DNA of 64,000 nucleotides from JACCZH01 sp963729445 (GTDB taxonomy: Bacteria > Chloroflexota > Chloroflexia > Thermomicrobiales > CFX8): assembly GCA_963729445.1 (NCBI GenBank), contig CAVSNU010000003.1:1054001-1118000 (forward strand). Reading direction: 5' to 3'. A program made the position numbers and the translations under genes. The notes beneath the pieces are model-generated. The model searched no databases and was not told the origin of the DNA. It saw only the letters and a list, made by a program, of their open reading frames with translations. Of this stretch, positions 38,447 through 46,772 are shown piece after piece (position 1 is the stretch's first letter; each line of letters starts with the position of its first letter).

Positions 38447-39949
38447 GTGGCAGAAGCATCGCGACCAACCTTTCATATCGTTACCCTGGGCTGTTCGAAG
38501 AACCGGGTGGACTCCGAAGGGATGACCCGGGTGCTCACCGAGCGCGGACTGGCCTCAGCCGAGGATCCACTCAACGCCCAGGTATTGATCGTCAACACCT
38601 GCGGCTTCCTGGCCGCCTCGCGAGCCGAGTCGGTTGGTGTCATCCGTGACCTGCTGGATGCCAAGCGTGACGATCAGCTGGTGATCGCCTCGGGCTGTAT
38701 GCCGGCGCTCCCGAATCGCCGCGCAGAGTTGCCGGAAGGTGTCGACGCAATTATTTCTACCCACGAGTGGGACACCATCGGTGACGTCGTCGGCGGGCTT
38801 CTGGAGCTACCCGATCTGCAGGTGGCCGGCTGCCAGGGGATGCTCACCTCGTTCCGCCGGGTCGAGGCTGGGCCGAGCGCCTATGTCAAGATCGCCGACG
38901 GCTGCGACCACAACTGCCACTTCTGCACCATCCCGATCATCAAGGGCCGCCAGGTCTCCAAGCGTCCAAGCGACGTCGTGCGCGAGATCAGCGAGCTCGT
39001 CGCCGGAGGCACCAGGGAAGCCGTTCTGGTTGCCCAGGACACCATCCGCTACGGGGCCGACCTCGGCATCAAGCACGGTCTGCCACAGCTGCTGGAGATG
39101 ATCGTTGAAGACGTGCCCGGACTTGCGTGGCTGCGCATGCTCTACATCTACCCGAGCCCACTGACGCTACGCATGGTGGACGTCATGGCCGAGCACGACG
39201 TGTTGCTGCCCTACCTCGACATGCCGATCCAGCACGCCGACAAGGAAGTGCTGCGGCGCATGGGCCGGCCCAGCGACGTCGACATGACCCGCCGGCTGGT
39301 CGACTACGCGCGCACCAAGATGCCGGATGTCGCCATGCGCACGACCTTCATCGTCGGCTATCCCGGCGAGACCGACGAGCAGTTCGAGACGTTGTTGGAC
39401 TTCGTCGCGGAGATGGAGTTCGATCATGTCGGCGTCTTCACCTACTCCCACGAAGAAGGCACCAAGTCGGCCGAGCTCGATAACCCGGTCCCGATCGAGA
39501 TTGCTGAAGAGCGCCGCAACGCATTGATGGAGCTCCAGCAGGGTATCTCACTCGCCAAGAATCAGGCACTCGTTGGCAGCACGATTGACGTGCTCGTCGA
39601 GGCGATTGGCGAGATGGAGGACCACGAGGGTAACTCCGAGCCCATTACCGTCGGGCGTGCCCGGCGTCATGCCCCCGAGGTTGACGGCCTGGTCTTCATT
39701 CCAGGCGCGCTCCCGGTTGGCGAGATGGCCGAGGTGGTTATTCAGGATGCGAGCCCGTACGATCTGTGGGCCGTCGCTCCGGATACGCAAGCGACTCCGG
39801 ATGGACTCCGTCGGGCGGAGCAAGCGGCTCGGCGGCGATCTCGCCAGAACCAGTCGATACGGCCGGATCAGGCTGGGCGGCTTGGCGGAAACCGAAAACG
39901 CCGCGGCCGCGCTTTGCCGGTGATTCAGTCCAAACCCTCTGGAACATAA
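38447..39949 (+). CDS. rimO: Ribosomal protein S12 methylthiotransferase
   Basis: A 500-residue radical SAM enzyme that methylthiolates an aspartate of ribosomal protein S12. The N-terminal MTTase domain has cysteines in VTLGCSKNRVDSE, VNTCGFL and ASGCMPAL. The radical SAM cluster is DGCDHNCHFCTIP (CxxxCxxC), and a C-terminal TRAM domain runs to about residue 445. The start is GTG at 38447 after TTGGAGACAAC. The last 55 residues or so are basic and disordered (RRRSRQNQ, GGNRKRRGRA) and lie antisense to the end of the acyltransferase gene. The normal family length is about 440. Confidence 0.93.
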   Translation: MAEASRPTFHIVTLGCSKNRVDSEGMTRVLTERGLASAEDPLNAQVLIVNTCGFLAASRAESVGVIRDLLDAKRDDQLVIASGCMPALPNRRAELPEGVDAIISTHEWDTIGDVVGGLLELPDLQVAGCQGMLTSFRRVEAGPSAYVKIADGCDHNCHFCTIPIIKGRQVSKRPSDVVREISELVAGGTREAVLVAQDTIRYGADLGIKHGLPQLLEMIVEDVPGLAWLRMLYIYPSPLTLRMVDVMAEHDVLLPYLDMPIQHADKEVLRRMGRPSDVDMTRRLVDYARTKMPDVAMRTTFIVGYPGETDEQFETLLDFVAEMEFDHVGVFTYSHEEGTKSAELDNPVPIEIAEERRNALMELQQGISLAKNQALVGSTIDVLVEAIGEMEDHEGNSEPITVGRARRHAPEVDGLVFIPGALPVGEMAEVVIQDASPYDLWAVAPDTQATPDGLRRAEQAARRRSRQNQSIRPDQAGRLGGNRKRRGRALPVIQSKPSGT

Positions 39950-40964
39950 CCCACTGCTCCGGCGCGAGCGAGATGTGGTGCTCCAACACCTTCGCCATCC
40001 TCTGTACCCCGCGCTGGACATCAGCATCCACGTCATCCGTCTTCTCAATGTAGATGGGTTCGCTGATGTGGAAGAGATAGCGGTCGGGGTTGCGGTTATC
40101 GTCGCGAATAGCGAACAGGGGGATCATTGGCGCGCCGCTATCGCGGGCCAGCCGCGCCGGTCCGCCCGGCAGCGTCGTCTCCTTCCCGAAGAAGGTCACC
40201 GGAATACCGCTACCCCGCTCGGAAAAGTCACGATCCGACACCAGGGCAACAAACTCCCCCGTGCGGAGCGCCTTGTACACCCGTCGTAACGAACCAGGAG
40301 ACGTGCGCTCCACTCGCCCCCCAGTCCGGCTGCGTAAGTAGGTCACTCCGGCAAAGACGACTTCCGATACGGTCGGTGAGGTAAGAATCAGCGGATTGTA
40401 CTTCGTGCGCACAATGTACTGGCCGACGAAATCGAACGCGCCCAGGTGTGCCGAGAGCAGGATGGCTCCAGTACCAGACGCTTTGACACGGTCCAGGATC
40501 TCCCAGCCGCCCGCGTCGAAGCGGATCATCCGGGAGAGATCGTCCAGGTCGTAATACGAGGAGCGCGCCAGGTCCCAGAAATTGCGTGCCGAGATCTGGA
40601 AGACTCGTATCGACTGCTCGCGTAAGCGCTGCTCGTCGATCGCGCCCCGGTGCACGTGCAACAGGTTATCAACCACGTTGCGCCGGTATGTCAGCGAGCG
40701 CCAATAGAGGAGATTCCCAACCCGGTCGCAAAACCAGTACCCCACCGGAAGCGGTACGATGCGCACGCCCCAGCCGACAATACGAGCGCTCCGCTCCCCA
40801 AACCTGGTCGCGAAGCGGGTCTTCTTGCCCTCAATCCTGTGGCGACGTGCCCCGACATACGGGTCGGCTGCTGCACCGGGCACCGGTCGTGGCCGGATAC
40901 CCCTGCGAAGTGGGGAGCATATTGTCTTGAGAACTGCGTTAAATCGAGGTACCACTTTCACCAC
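39738..40964 (-). CDS. Lysophospholipid acyltransferase (LpxL/PatA-like)
   Basis: About 408 residues of the LPLAT/HtrB-LpxL superfamily; members acylate lipid A precursors or mannosyl phosphatidylinositol. The catalytic H-x4-D appears as LLSAHLGAFDFVGQ and the second block is VALVSDRDFSERGSGIPVTFFGKETTLPGG. The core ends near EQWVMFQRVW; the final 60 residues are Pro/Ser-rich and overlap rimO on the opposite strand. The GTG start at 40964 lies inside the end of the CDP-alcohol transferase gene, so the two are coupled and likely act in one polar-lipid pathway. Confidence 0.82.
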   Translation of the reverse strand: MVKVVPRFNAVLKTICSPLRRGIRPRPVPGAAADPYVGARRHRIEGKKTRFATRFGERSARIVGWGVRIVPLPVGYWFCDRVGNLLYWRSLTYRRNVVDNLLHVHRGAIDEQRLREQSIRVFQISARNFWDLARSSYYDLDDLSRMIRFDAGGWEILDRVKASGTGAILLSAHLGAFDFVGQYIVRTKYNPLILTSPTVSEVVFAGVTYLRSRTGGRVERTSPGSLRRVYKALRTGEFVALVSDRDFSERGSGIPVTFFGKETTLPGGPARLARDSGAPMIPLFAIRDDNRNPDRYLFHISEPIYIEKTDDVDADVQRGVQRMAKVLEHHISLAPEQWVMFQRVWTESPAKRGRGVFGFRQAAQPDPAVSTGSGEIAAEPLAPPDGVHPESLAYPERRPTDRTGSHPE

Positions 40965-41643
40965 GCTCCGCCGCTAGTGTAGAAACGGGCCGTTCGCGCG
41001 GCGCGGGCGCATCGGACTCGGATTCATCACGCAGATAATAGAGAGCATCATAGATCACCGGCAGTCCGCGAATCACGCAGATGGCCACCGACGAATACAC
41101 CAGGAACCAGCCAAGTGCCCGGAACGCCTGGAGATCGTACAGAGCGTCCAGGAAGCGTCCGTCCGCACCGGGCAGGCTCCAGGCGAAGAACCAGGTGAGG
41201 AAGAAGAACGCGAAGCCTTTCGACCAGCCATAGTAGGTTCGGCTGAACCGGGAGGCTGTAAGGAAATGGGTGAATCGCGAGCGCGCCATCGTTTCGTCGC
41301 CGAAAGGCGTCCTGCCCTGCTCCAGGGCGACAGAGCGCATGACGTCGACGGTAAACGAGCGGCTCAACACGATCAACGGCGCCCAGACGCCAACCACGTG
41401 CAGGTGGGCAAACACCACCCACAGCGCGTTCTCAACCACACGATCGCCGGCGATATCCAGCACAGCACCCAGCCGGCTCGACGAGCCACGCCGGCGTGCC
41501 ACCCAACCGTCAATGCCGTCGCCCGCAAACACGATGGCGATGATGATGCCGGCGATGACCACGAGCAAGTAGTCACGGCTATAGATCATGGCGATCGCGC
41601 CGAAGAGCATAGCGACGCGCCCGACGGTGATCAGATTGGCCAT
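40939..41643 (-). CDS. CDP-alcohol phosphatidyltransferase
   Basis: A 234-residue membrane enzyme that joins a CDP-activated lipid to an alcohol to make phospholipids. The diagnostic catalytic signature appears as GDGIDGWVARRRG, then SSSRLGAVLDIAGDRVVE (DGxDGxxAR, then G...G...LD...D). Several transmembrane helices follow. The first acidic D of the classic D-G-x2-A-R motif is kept in DGIDGWVAR. Paired with the acyltransferase, it suggests synthesis of an inositol- or glycerol-type lipid; the alcohol cannot be told from sequence. The C-terminal 30 residues are polar. Confidence 0.85.
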   Translation of the reverse strand: MANLITVGRVAMLFGAIAMIYSRDYLLVVIAGIIIAIVFAGDGIDGWVARRRGSSSRLGAVLDIAGDRVVENALWVVFAHLHVVGVWAPLIVLSRSFTVDVMRSVALEQGRTPFGDETMARSRFTHFLTASRFSRTYYGWSKGFAFFFLTWFFAWSLPGADGRFLDALYDLQAFRALGWFLVYSSVAICVIRGLPVIYDALYYLRDESESDAPAPRERPVSTLAAERGESGTSI

Positions 41644-41733
41644 GTGCCTCCCGCGTCGACTAGATAGCCATAGCTACCGTTAAGTGCGCTGAGTATAACA
41701 ATCCACACGTGCGCCGTTGCCCGATCGACGGCG

Positions 41734-42783
41734 TTAATTGACGATCCTCAACAGTGCGATACCGATCATGATCTGGACGAGCGGGGTGAACGCTACCAGC
41801 AAGCGCGCTGCCACGCGATCGAACGGCAGCACCAGCGTGGCCAGGGCTGCATTCACCACCAGCACCGTCAGCGCCAGCAATGGCAACGTCCAGATGCTCG
41901 ATGCGTCACCGGTGCGATCCACTTCGCCGTGGGCGTTCCAGTGGAGCGGCAGTCCATCCGGTAAGAAATCTACCTCGTTGAAGGTGTACGCCAGCATGAA
42001 CACCGGGATGATGATCCCGATCGCGACCATGGTTGACGCTATCCTGTCGTGCAGCAGATCTTTGCGGAACATGTCGATACTGCGCTGCAAGGGCGACACC
42101 CGCGCCTGCCGGACACGGGCAGGTGGGCGAGTCTGCGGGGAGACTGGCGCGGCAGGAGACACCCCGACGTCGGGATGGATCTCCACCCCTGCGGGACGCG
42201 CGAGACGGCGCCGTTCAAGCTCCTGGATAAAGAGAATCGGCCGCTCCGGCGAGAGGGCGATCACCGCCGACGGGGTCGTGATCCGTACTCTCCGGTGCGG
42301 AGGAACGGTCGCATAGGAGCGCCAGACACCGTCGCGGGTCTGAATTACCGAGACATAGAAACCCGGCCAGTACCGCTCGCGCCCGGGCAGCTTCAGCTGC
42401 TCGCGCAGATGGTAGATCACCTCGAGCATGTCGTCGTACGGTACCTGTCGCGTCTCGTGCAGCCACTCGATGCGCAGGTGATCGTCGTTCAGCACGTAGC
42501 GCAGTGACGCGAGCCCCTTGAGGAGATACGCGATTCTCGTGATTCCGGCGAGCGCCCCAAGAAGCACCAGTAGCCACAGCATCCGCATCGCGCCATCGGC
42601 CTGGATCAACAGCAACAGCGCTGTGAGACCGGTCAGCCCGGCGAGCGCGATCAGGCCGGCGCCCACCAGCCGCCCGAATCCCGCCGCTGGATGCCACTCG
42701 TTCTTACCTGGCGCATATTCATGCCGCCAGTCCCCGGCGTTCGTCGCTTGCTGTCCTGCCTCGTCGGGTCGGTCGTGGTCCAT
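41734..42783 (-). CDS. Membrane protein with PH-like and DUF1648 domains
   Basis: A 349-residue protein with two N-terminal helices (LVGAGLIALAGLTGLTALLL, then MLWLLVLLGALAGI), a bacterial PH-like domain (YVLNDDHLRIEWLHETRQVPYDDM and on), a Pro/Arg-rich linker, and a C-terminal DUF1648 unit. The DUF1648 motif is LPLHWNAHGEVDRTG, flanked by three helices. DUF1648 is found in SdpI-like immunity and signal proteins, but the fusion is not functionally defined. It is monocistronic and followed by the CDP-alcohol transferase gene on the same strand. Confidence 0.75.
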   Translation of the reverse strand: MDHDRPDEAGQQATNAGDWRHEYAPGKNEWHPAAGFGRLVGAGLIALAGLTGLTALLLLIQADGAMRMLWLLVLLGALAGITRIAYLLKGLASLRYVLNDDHLRIEWLHETRQVPYDDMLEVIYHLREQLKLPGRERYWPGFYVSVIQTRDGVWRSYATVPPHRRVRITTPSAVIALSPERPILFIQELERRRLARPAGVEIHPDVGVSPAAPVSPQTRPPARVRQARVSPLQRSIDMFRKDLLHDRIASTMVAIGIIIPVFMLAYTFNEVDFLPDGLPLHWNAHGEVDRTGDASSIWTLPLLALTVLVVNAALATLVLPFDRVAARLLVAFTPLVQIMIGIALLRIVN

Positions 42784-42940
42784 TCGTGGGCATCACCATT
42801 CATAGGACGCGGTCGTACGCGCCATATCTCCCCGCAGAGTATAGACCCGCCCTGGGGGAGTCTGCTCCGACTACGCGAGCAGGCCAGTCCTCGATGCACG
42901 TGTCCAGCCCGACCCGCTCTGTCCAAAGGTCGAGATATTT

Positions 42941-43115
42941 CGTACGGGCGCAATTCATTGCGCCCTCTCCGGCGCCCGATCGGCCAGGCAGGGCGCGATG
43001 AATTGCGCCGCTACGCATTTTTAAGTACCGGATCAATCAGGACAACCTCATCATTGCGCCCTGCCTGGCTGCCTGGACGCTGGAGGGGCGCAATTCATTG
43101 CGCCCGTACGTGGTC
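42941..43115. repeat. Intergenic GCGCAAT hairpin repeat, copy 2
   Basis: Contains CGTACGGGCGCAATTCATTG, GGGCGCGATGAATTGCGCCG and GGGGCGCAATTCATTGCGCC. The shared boundary GGATCAATCAGGACAA occurs at 43033-43048. It is directly followed by a CATCCTGAC copy, so both repeat families have accumulated in the same gap. Confidence 0.8.
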
Positions 43116-43189
43116 TCTTCACGGATCAAAGCACGACCGTCGCAACGTCGCGTGCTCGTCAACCCAAGCGCCGTGACCGTCATCCTGGG

Positions 43190-43316
43190 AGTTCATCAGT
43201 CATCCTGAGCGTTTATCAGTCATCCTGAGCGACAGCGAAGGATCTCAGGCTTGACATCCGGGGCGTTTGACCAGAGATCCTTCCTTGCGTCAGGATGACC
43301 ATCAAGCGCAGGATGA
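43190..43316. repeat. Intergenic CATCCTGAC hairpin repeat, copy 3
   Basis: Tandem units CATCCTGGGA, CATCCTGAGCG and CATCCTGAGCGACAGCGAAG (43190-43240) are followed by the opposite arm AGAGATCCTTCCTTGCGTCA (from 43274) and GGATGACCATCAAGCGCAGG. The 5' arm has diverged more than in copies 1 and 2. Confidence 0.8.
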
Positions 43317-43443
43317 TTGGTTAAGCGCCATTGATTCTATGGTGCGGCCCACGGTGCTGCGCTCTGGACAGCTGATAAGGAAAAGGAGGGCGCAAAGGCC
43401 CTCCCCTACCATCGTGTTCTGGTGCGCGAGACCGCATCGGGAC

Positions 43444-44895
43444 TTAGCCGATTGGCGGGAGCTGCGGCTGGTCGCGCGGGAGCGTGACATCCGAGTCGAT
43501 CTCAGCTGCCTCACGACGCTCGTCGAGCCACTTCTGGAACACGGCCTGCTTCTGCTGCTCCAGAGCCTGGATTGCCAGCGGGCGATCCTCTTCACGATCG
43601 ATCATCTTGATAATGTGCCAGCCAAACTGGGTCTGAACCGGCTCGGAGATCTCACCCGGCTCCAGGGCAAAGGCGGCCTCAGCGAACTCTGTTACATAGG
43701 TTTCCTTGGTACCCCAGCCAAGGTCACCGCCATTGACCGCGCTTTGCTCGTCCACGCTGACCTCGGTCGCGACAGCCTCGAACTCTTCCTCTTGCAAACG
43801 CGTGTCGAGAAGTTCCTGCGCGGCCTCACGGGTGGCAACCAGAATGTGCGCCAGGTGCGCCTGATCGGCCCGCGCTGTGACATTCGCCGCGAGGTGCTCC
43901 TGCACTCGCTGGCGAGCAAGGGCCGGGCGCGCGATCAAGCGCTCGAAGTCACCGCGGCTCATGTCGGCCGGCTCCAGGAAGTTCACCTCCAGGAGATCGA
44001 AGCTTGCTTCGCTGGTGGCCACAGCCTCGTCCGCATTGGGTGTCTGCGTCGGTTCGACGGTCGGTGTCGGCTCGACCGTTCCGGTCGCCTCAGCATCCGC
44101 GTCAGGCGTTTCGCCTGCATCCGGAGTCGCCTGTGGGTCCGCCGTGTCGTCCGCCTCTGGAGTAGTATCAGCGTCCGGTGTCACGTTAGGTTCCGGGGTC
44201 GCGTCCGGGTCCGTTGTCGGCTCTGCCTCGGCGGTCTGTTCGGCGGATGTCGCCTGTGCTTCCGCCGTAGCCGTTGCGCCGGACTCGAATGCCTCGACGG
44301 TCTCGGTCGCCCAGGCCGCAGCCGTCGGCTCGACCGTCGGCGTCGGTGTGGGATCATCGAGCGGCACTGGCGAGAAGAGGCCAAGAATGAACTCATCCAG
44401 CTCGGCGTCACTGATGGTGATGCCCAGGTCGTTCAGATTCTCCAGCACGATCTGGTCGTCGATCATATCGGAGATCGTTTGCGGGTTTGGATCGACGTCG
44501 CCATCCTCCAGGGCCAGGAGCTCCTCCTGAAGGAGGGTCAAGCGCGCCTGCATCTGTGGCTGCTGGTCGGGTTGCGCCGTCTGGAGCTGCTGAGAAAGGC
44601 GCGCAAATTCCTGGCGGATCTCATACCCGCGAACCTTCATGTACTCGCTACGGCGAATTTCCGTGCCGTTGACCGAGGCCAACGTCTGGCGCGGAAACCA
44701 GAAATACTGATAGAAAGCGCCAATCGCAAGCGCCAGCACGACGATCAACGCGGCAACTCCCGTGAACAGGAGTAACATCTGGCGCTGTCGATGCTCACGC
44801 TCGCGCCGTGTCATGTGGCGCTGTGGAACGCGCGCTCCCGGACCAGCGCCGGAAATGCCGCTTGATCCGACACGGCTACGAATTCGATCTAACAT
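43444..44895 (-). CDS. Membrane-anchored parvulin-type peptidyl-prolyl isomerase
   Basis: About 483 residues. A basic N-terminus leads into one transmembrane helix (LLLFTGVAALIVVLALAIGA), so the rest is extracytoplasmic. A SurA/PrsA-like N-domain (residues about 75-165) and C-terminal parvulin domain (AHLAHILVATREAAQELLDT, GGDLGWGTKETYV, PVQTQFGWHIIKMID) flank an unusual acidic insert of about 120 residues of Thr/Glu/Ala/Pro/Asp (e.g. TTDPDATPEPNVTPDADTTP). It would fold exported proteins. The start at 44895 (MLDRIRS) is preferred over the longer frame. It lies downstream of rpsR, with a hairpin between them. Confidence 0.85.
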   Translation of the reverse strand: MLDRIRSRVGSSGISGAGPGARVPQRHMTRREREHRQRQMLLLFTGVAALIVVLALAIGAFYQYFWFPRQTLASVNGTEIRRSEYMKVRGYEIRQEFARLSQQLQTAQPDQQPQMQARLTLLQEELLALEDGDVDPNPQTISDMIDDQIVLENLNDLGITISDAELDEFILGLFSPVPLDDPTPTPTVEPTAAAWATETVEAFESGATATAEAQATSAEQTAEAEPTTDPDATPEPNVTPDADTTPEADDTADPQATPDAGETPDADAEATGTVEPTPTVEPTQTPNADEAVATSEASFDLLEVNFLEPADMSRGDFERLIARPALARQRVQEHLAANVTARADQAHLAHILVATREAAQELLDTRLQEEEFEAVATEVSVDEQSAVNGGDLGWGTKETYVTEFAEAAFALEPGEISEPVQTQFGWHIIKMIDREEDRPLAIQALEQQKQAVFQKWLDERREAAEIDSDVTLPRDQPQLPPIG

Positions 44896-44963
44896 GCGGT
44901 GTACCCTGCTCCCGATGGTCGCTTGGAGGAACATGCCCGTGACACGCCCCAACACGGCTCGCA

Positions 44964-44983
44964 GGGCCGGCGTAGGCCGGCCC
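44964..44983 (-). terminator. Hairpin between rpsR and the parvulin gene
   Basis: GGGCCGGC (44964-44971), loop GTAG, GCCGGCCC (44976-44983). No T-run on the minus strand, so it could attenuate or only separate the ribosomal operon from the parvulin gene. Confidence 0.4.
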
Positions 44984-45009
44984 CGATATGGAGACGTGTT
45001 TCGGACACT

Positions 45010-45513
45010 CTACTCGTCGGTGCTTTCCTCGGCCGCCGGTGCCGGGGATGATGCCTGGTCCGGTGCGGCTGCGTCCTGACGCTGCTGCGGGCGCTCGAAG
45101 CGGCCTGGTCCGCGGTCCCGATCGAACCCGCCCGGGCGTGGTCCGCGTCCACCGCGGTCGTCGCGATCGCGGCCACCACGGCCGCCTCGCTCGCGCCCAT
45201 CGCGCACGCCTTCAGTGAACGGCAACAGGGCGAGATGGCGCGCACGCTTGATGGCAATCGCCAGCGAGCGCTGGTGCTTGGCGCTGGTGCTCACCCGGCG
45301 GCGCGGCTCGATCTTGCCACGGTCGGAGATGAACCGGCGCAAGGTCGGCACATCCTTGTAATCCACATGCACGATACCGTCTGTGGTGAGCGGATCCATC
45401 CTGCGCCGTGCGAATGAGCGGCCGCCGCCTCCGCCTCCACCGCCGAAGCGCCGTGGTGGGCGTCCGCCGCCAGCATCTGGGCGGCCACCGCCACCCCGTC
45501 TTTCCTCTGCCAT
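45010..45513 (-). CDS. rpsR: Ribosomal protein bS18 with long disordered tails
   Basis: The core (about residues 40-100) is a normal S18: IVHVDYKDVPTLRRFISDRG, then KIEPRRRVSTSAKHQRSLAIAIKRARHLALLPFT. It is flanked by a Gly/Arg-rich N-terminus (GGRPPRRFGGGGGGGG) and a 65-residue C-terminus of Arg/Gly/Asp repeats ending in an acidic Ala/Pro stretch. Total 167 residues against about 75-90 usual. S18 binds S6 in the 30S platform, and S6 here also has an acidic tail. Third gene of the rpsF-ssb-rpsR operon; no rplI follows. Confidence 0.92.
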   Translation of the reverse strand: MAEERRGGGGRPDAGGGRPPRRFGGGGGGGGRSFARRRMDPLTTDGIVHVDYKDVPTLRRFISDRGKIEPRRRVSTSAKHQRSLAIAIKRARHLALLPFTEGVRDGRERGGRGGRDRDDRGGRGPRPGGFDRDRGPGRFERPQQRQDAAAPDQASSPAPAAEESTDE

Positions 45514-45557
45514 GTCGTTACTCCCTCACCTCTGAATGCAAGAAATGCAGCTACTGT

Positions 45558-46016
45558 CTAGAAAGGTACGTCGTCAAAATCATCGAAGTCGTCGTCTTTT
45601 TGCTCGCGGCGAGGCTGTGGTTGCGTGCCGCCACCCCCGCGTTGCTCGCCACCGGCCTGCGAGAAGCCTCCGCCGGCCTCGTCGCGGGCACCGAGCATCA
45701 TGAAGTTATCGCAGTTCACTTCGACACTCGTGCGCTCGACACCGTCACTCCCGGTGTACTGTCGAATCTGAAGCTGGCCCTCGACGAGGACCTGCGAGCC
45801 CTTTTTGAGATATTGATCGGCAATTTCGGCGTTACGACGGAAACAGTTGACCCGAAACCAATCCGTCTCGTCAATATAGTTTCCGTCGGTGCCTCGGCGC
45901 CGGCGGCCAACGGCTATCGAAAAGTTCACTACTGGATCCCCAGAGGGCAAGTAGCGCATCTCTGGGTCACGCCCCAGATTGCCTACAAGAATAACTCGAC
46001 TGTAACCACGTGCCAT
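45558..46016 (-). CDS. ssb: Single-stranded DNA-binding protein
   Basis: A 152-residue SSB with an OB fold: RVILVGNLGRDPEMRYLPSG, NFSIAVGRRRRGTDGN, WFRVNCFRRNAEIADQYLKK, LVEGQLQIRQYTGSDG. A Gly-rich linker follows, and the acidic tip DDDFDDFDDVPF recruits replication and repair partners. The length is near normal. It is the central gene of the rpsF-ssb-rpsR operon, 44 bases before rpsR, an arrangement conserved across bacteria. Confidence 0.96.
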   Translation of the reverse strand: MARGYSRVILVGNLGRDPEMRYLPSGDPVVNFSIAVGRRRRGTDGNYIDETDWFRVNCFRRNAEIADQYLKKGSQVLVEGQLQIRQYTGSDGVERTSVEVNCDNFMMLGARDEAGGGFSQAGGEQRGGGGTQPQPRREQKDDDFDDFDDVPF

Positions 46017-46081
46017 GGGGCCTCCCTTACGCTAGTCCGCATACCATCACCGGAGCGGAATCTGAATTGGAGCGTTCGAGC

Positions 46082-46600
46082 CTAGCTCGTCGTGGACTCC
46101 TCGGTGACCGGCTCAGCGTCTTCAGCAGGCTGGTCCTCGGCAGACGCGACGGTTTCGGCCGGCTCGCTCGCGGCGGGCGCGGTCGCAGCCGGCTGACGCT
46201 CGGCGCGCGCTGGCCGGTCAGATTGCTCGGACGCCTGGCGCTCGGCTCGCCCCGGCTTCTCCGGCTTGATCACACGCTCGGTCAGCGCATCGTAGCGCAC
46301 GATCAGGTGGCGGATGATCACGTCATCCAACCGGATATCGCGTTCGATCTCGTCAATGAATCGCGGCTCGATATGGAAATAGTAGAGCGCGTAGAAGGCA
46401 TCCTGGTGGTTCTGGATCGGGTACGCCAGTCGACGACGTCCCCAGGGGTTTTCGTGGCTCTCAGACTCGATGGTACCACCCTTTTCGGTGACGTACCCTG
46501 AGACACGCTCGATAACGGCAGGCAAGCCTTCCTCACCAACCGTCGGAGCAACCACAATCATCAGTTCGTACTTGCGAGGCTCGGGCGCGTACTTCGCCAC
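46082..46600 (-). CDS. rpsF: Ribosomal protein bS6 with acidic C-terminal tail
   Basis: A 30S platform protein, partner of S18. The S6 core (residues about 8-100) includes KYELMIVVAPTVGEEGLPAV, the WGRRRLAYPIQNHQDAFYALYYF segment in two pieces, and LDDVIIRHLIVRYD. A tail of about 65 residues of Ala/Glu/Pro (e.g. SEPAETVASAEDQPAEDAEP) follows. The start is GTG at 46600, with GGAGTGCGCG upstream; the longer frame to 46717 is not used. It is the first gene of the operon. Confidence 0.94.
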   Translation of the reverse strand: MAKYAPEPRKYELMIVVAPTVGEEGLPAVIERVSGYVTEKGGTIESESHENPWGRRRLAYPIQNHQDAFYALYYFHIEPRFIDEIERDIRLDDVIIRHLIVRYDALTERVIKPEKPGRAERQASEQSDRPARAERQPAATAPAASEPAETVASAEDQPAEDAEPVTEESTTS

Positions 46601-46772
46601 CGCGCACTCCTTCCACTGGAGATGTGCCGCTCTCGGTCCGGGGCTTGCGCTATGCGCCCGCGCCGGCGGCACTGAAAGGACATTCACAATTAATATGTCC
46701 GGTGAAACACTCACCAACGGCTGAGTGTATCAAACGTCGATCCGCAGGGCGAACACACGACGACAGAAGCCC

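Noticed and set aside
43267..44775. 502-codon plus-strand frame opposite the parvulin gene
   Set aside because: Its repetitive Arg/Cys/Val sequence is the complement of the acidic insert of the parvulin.
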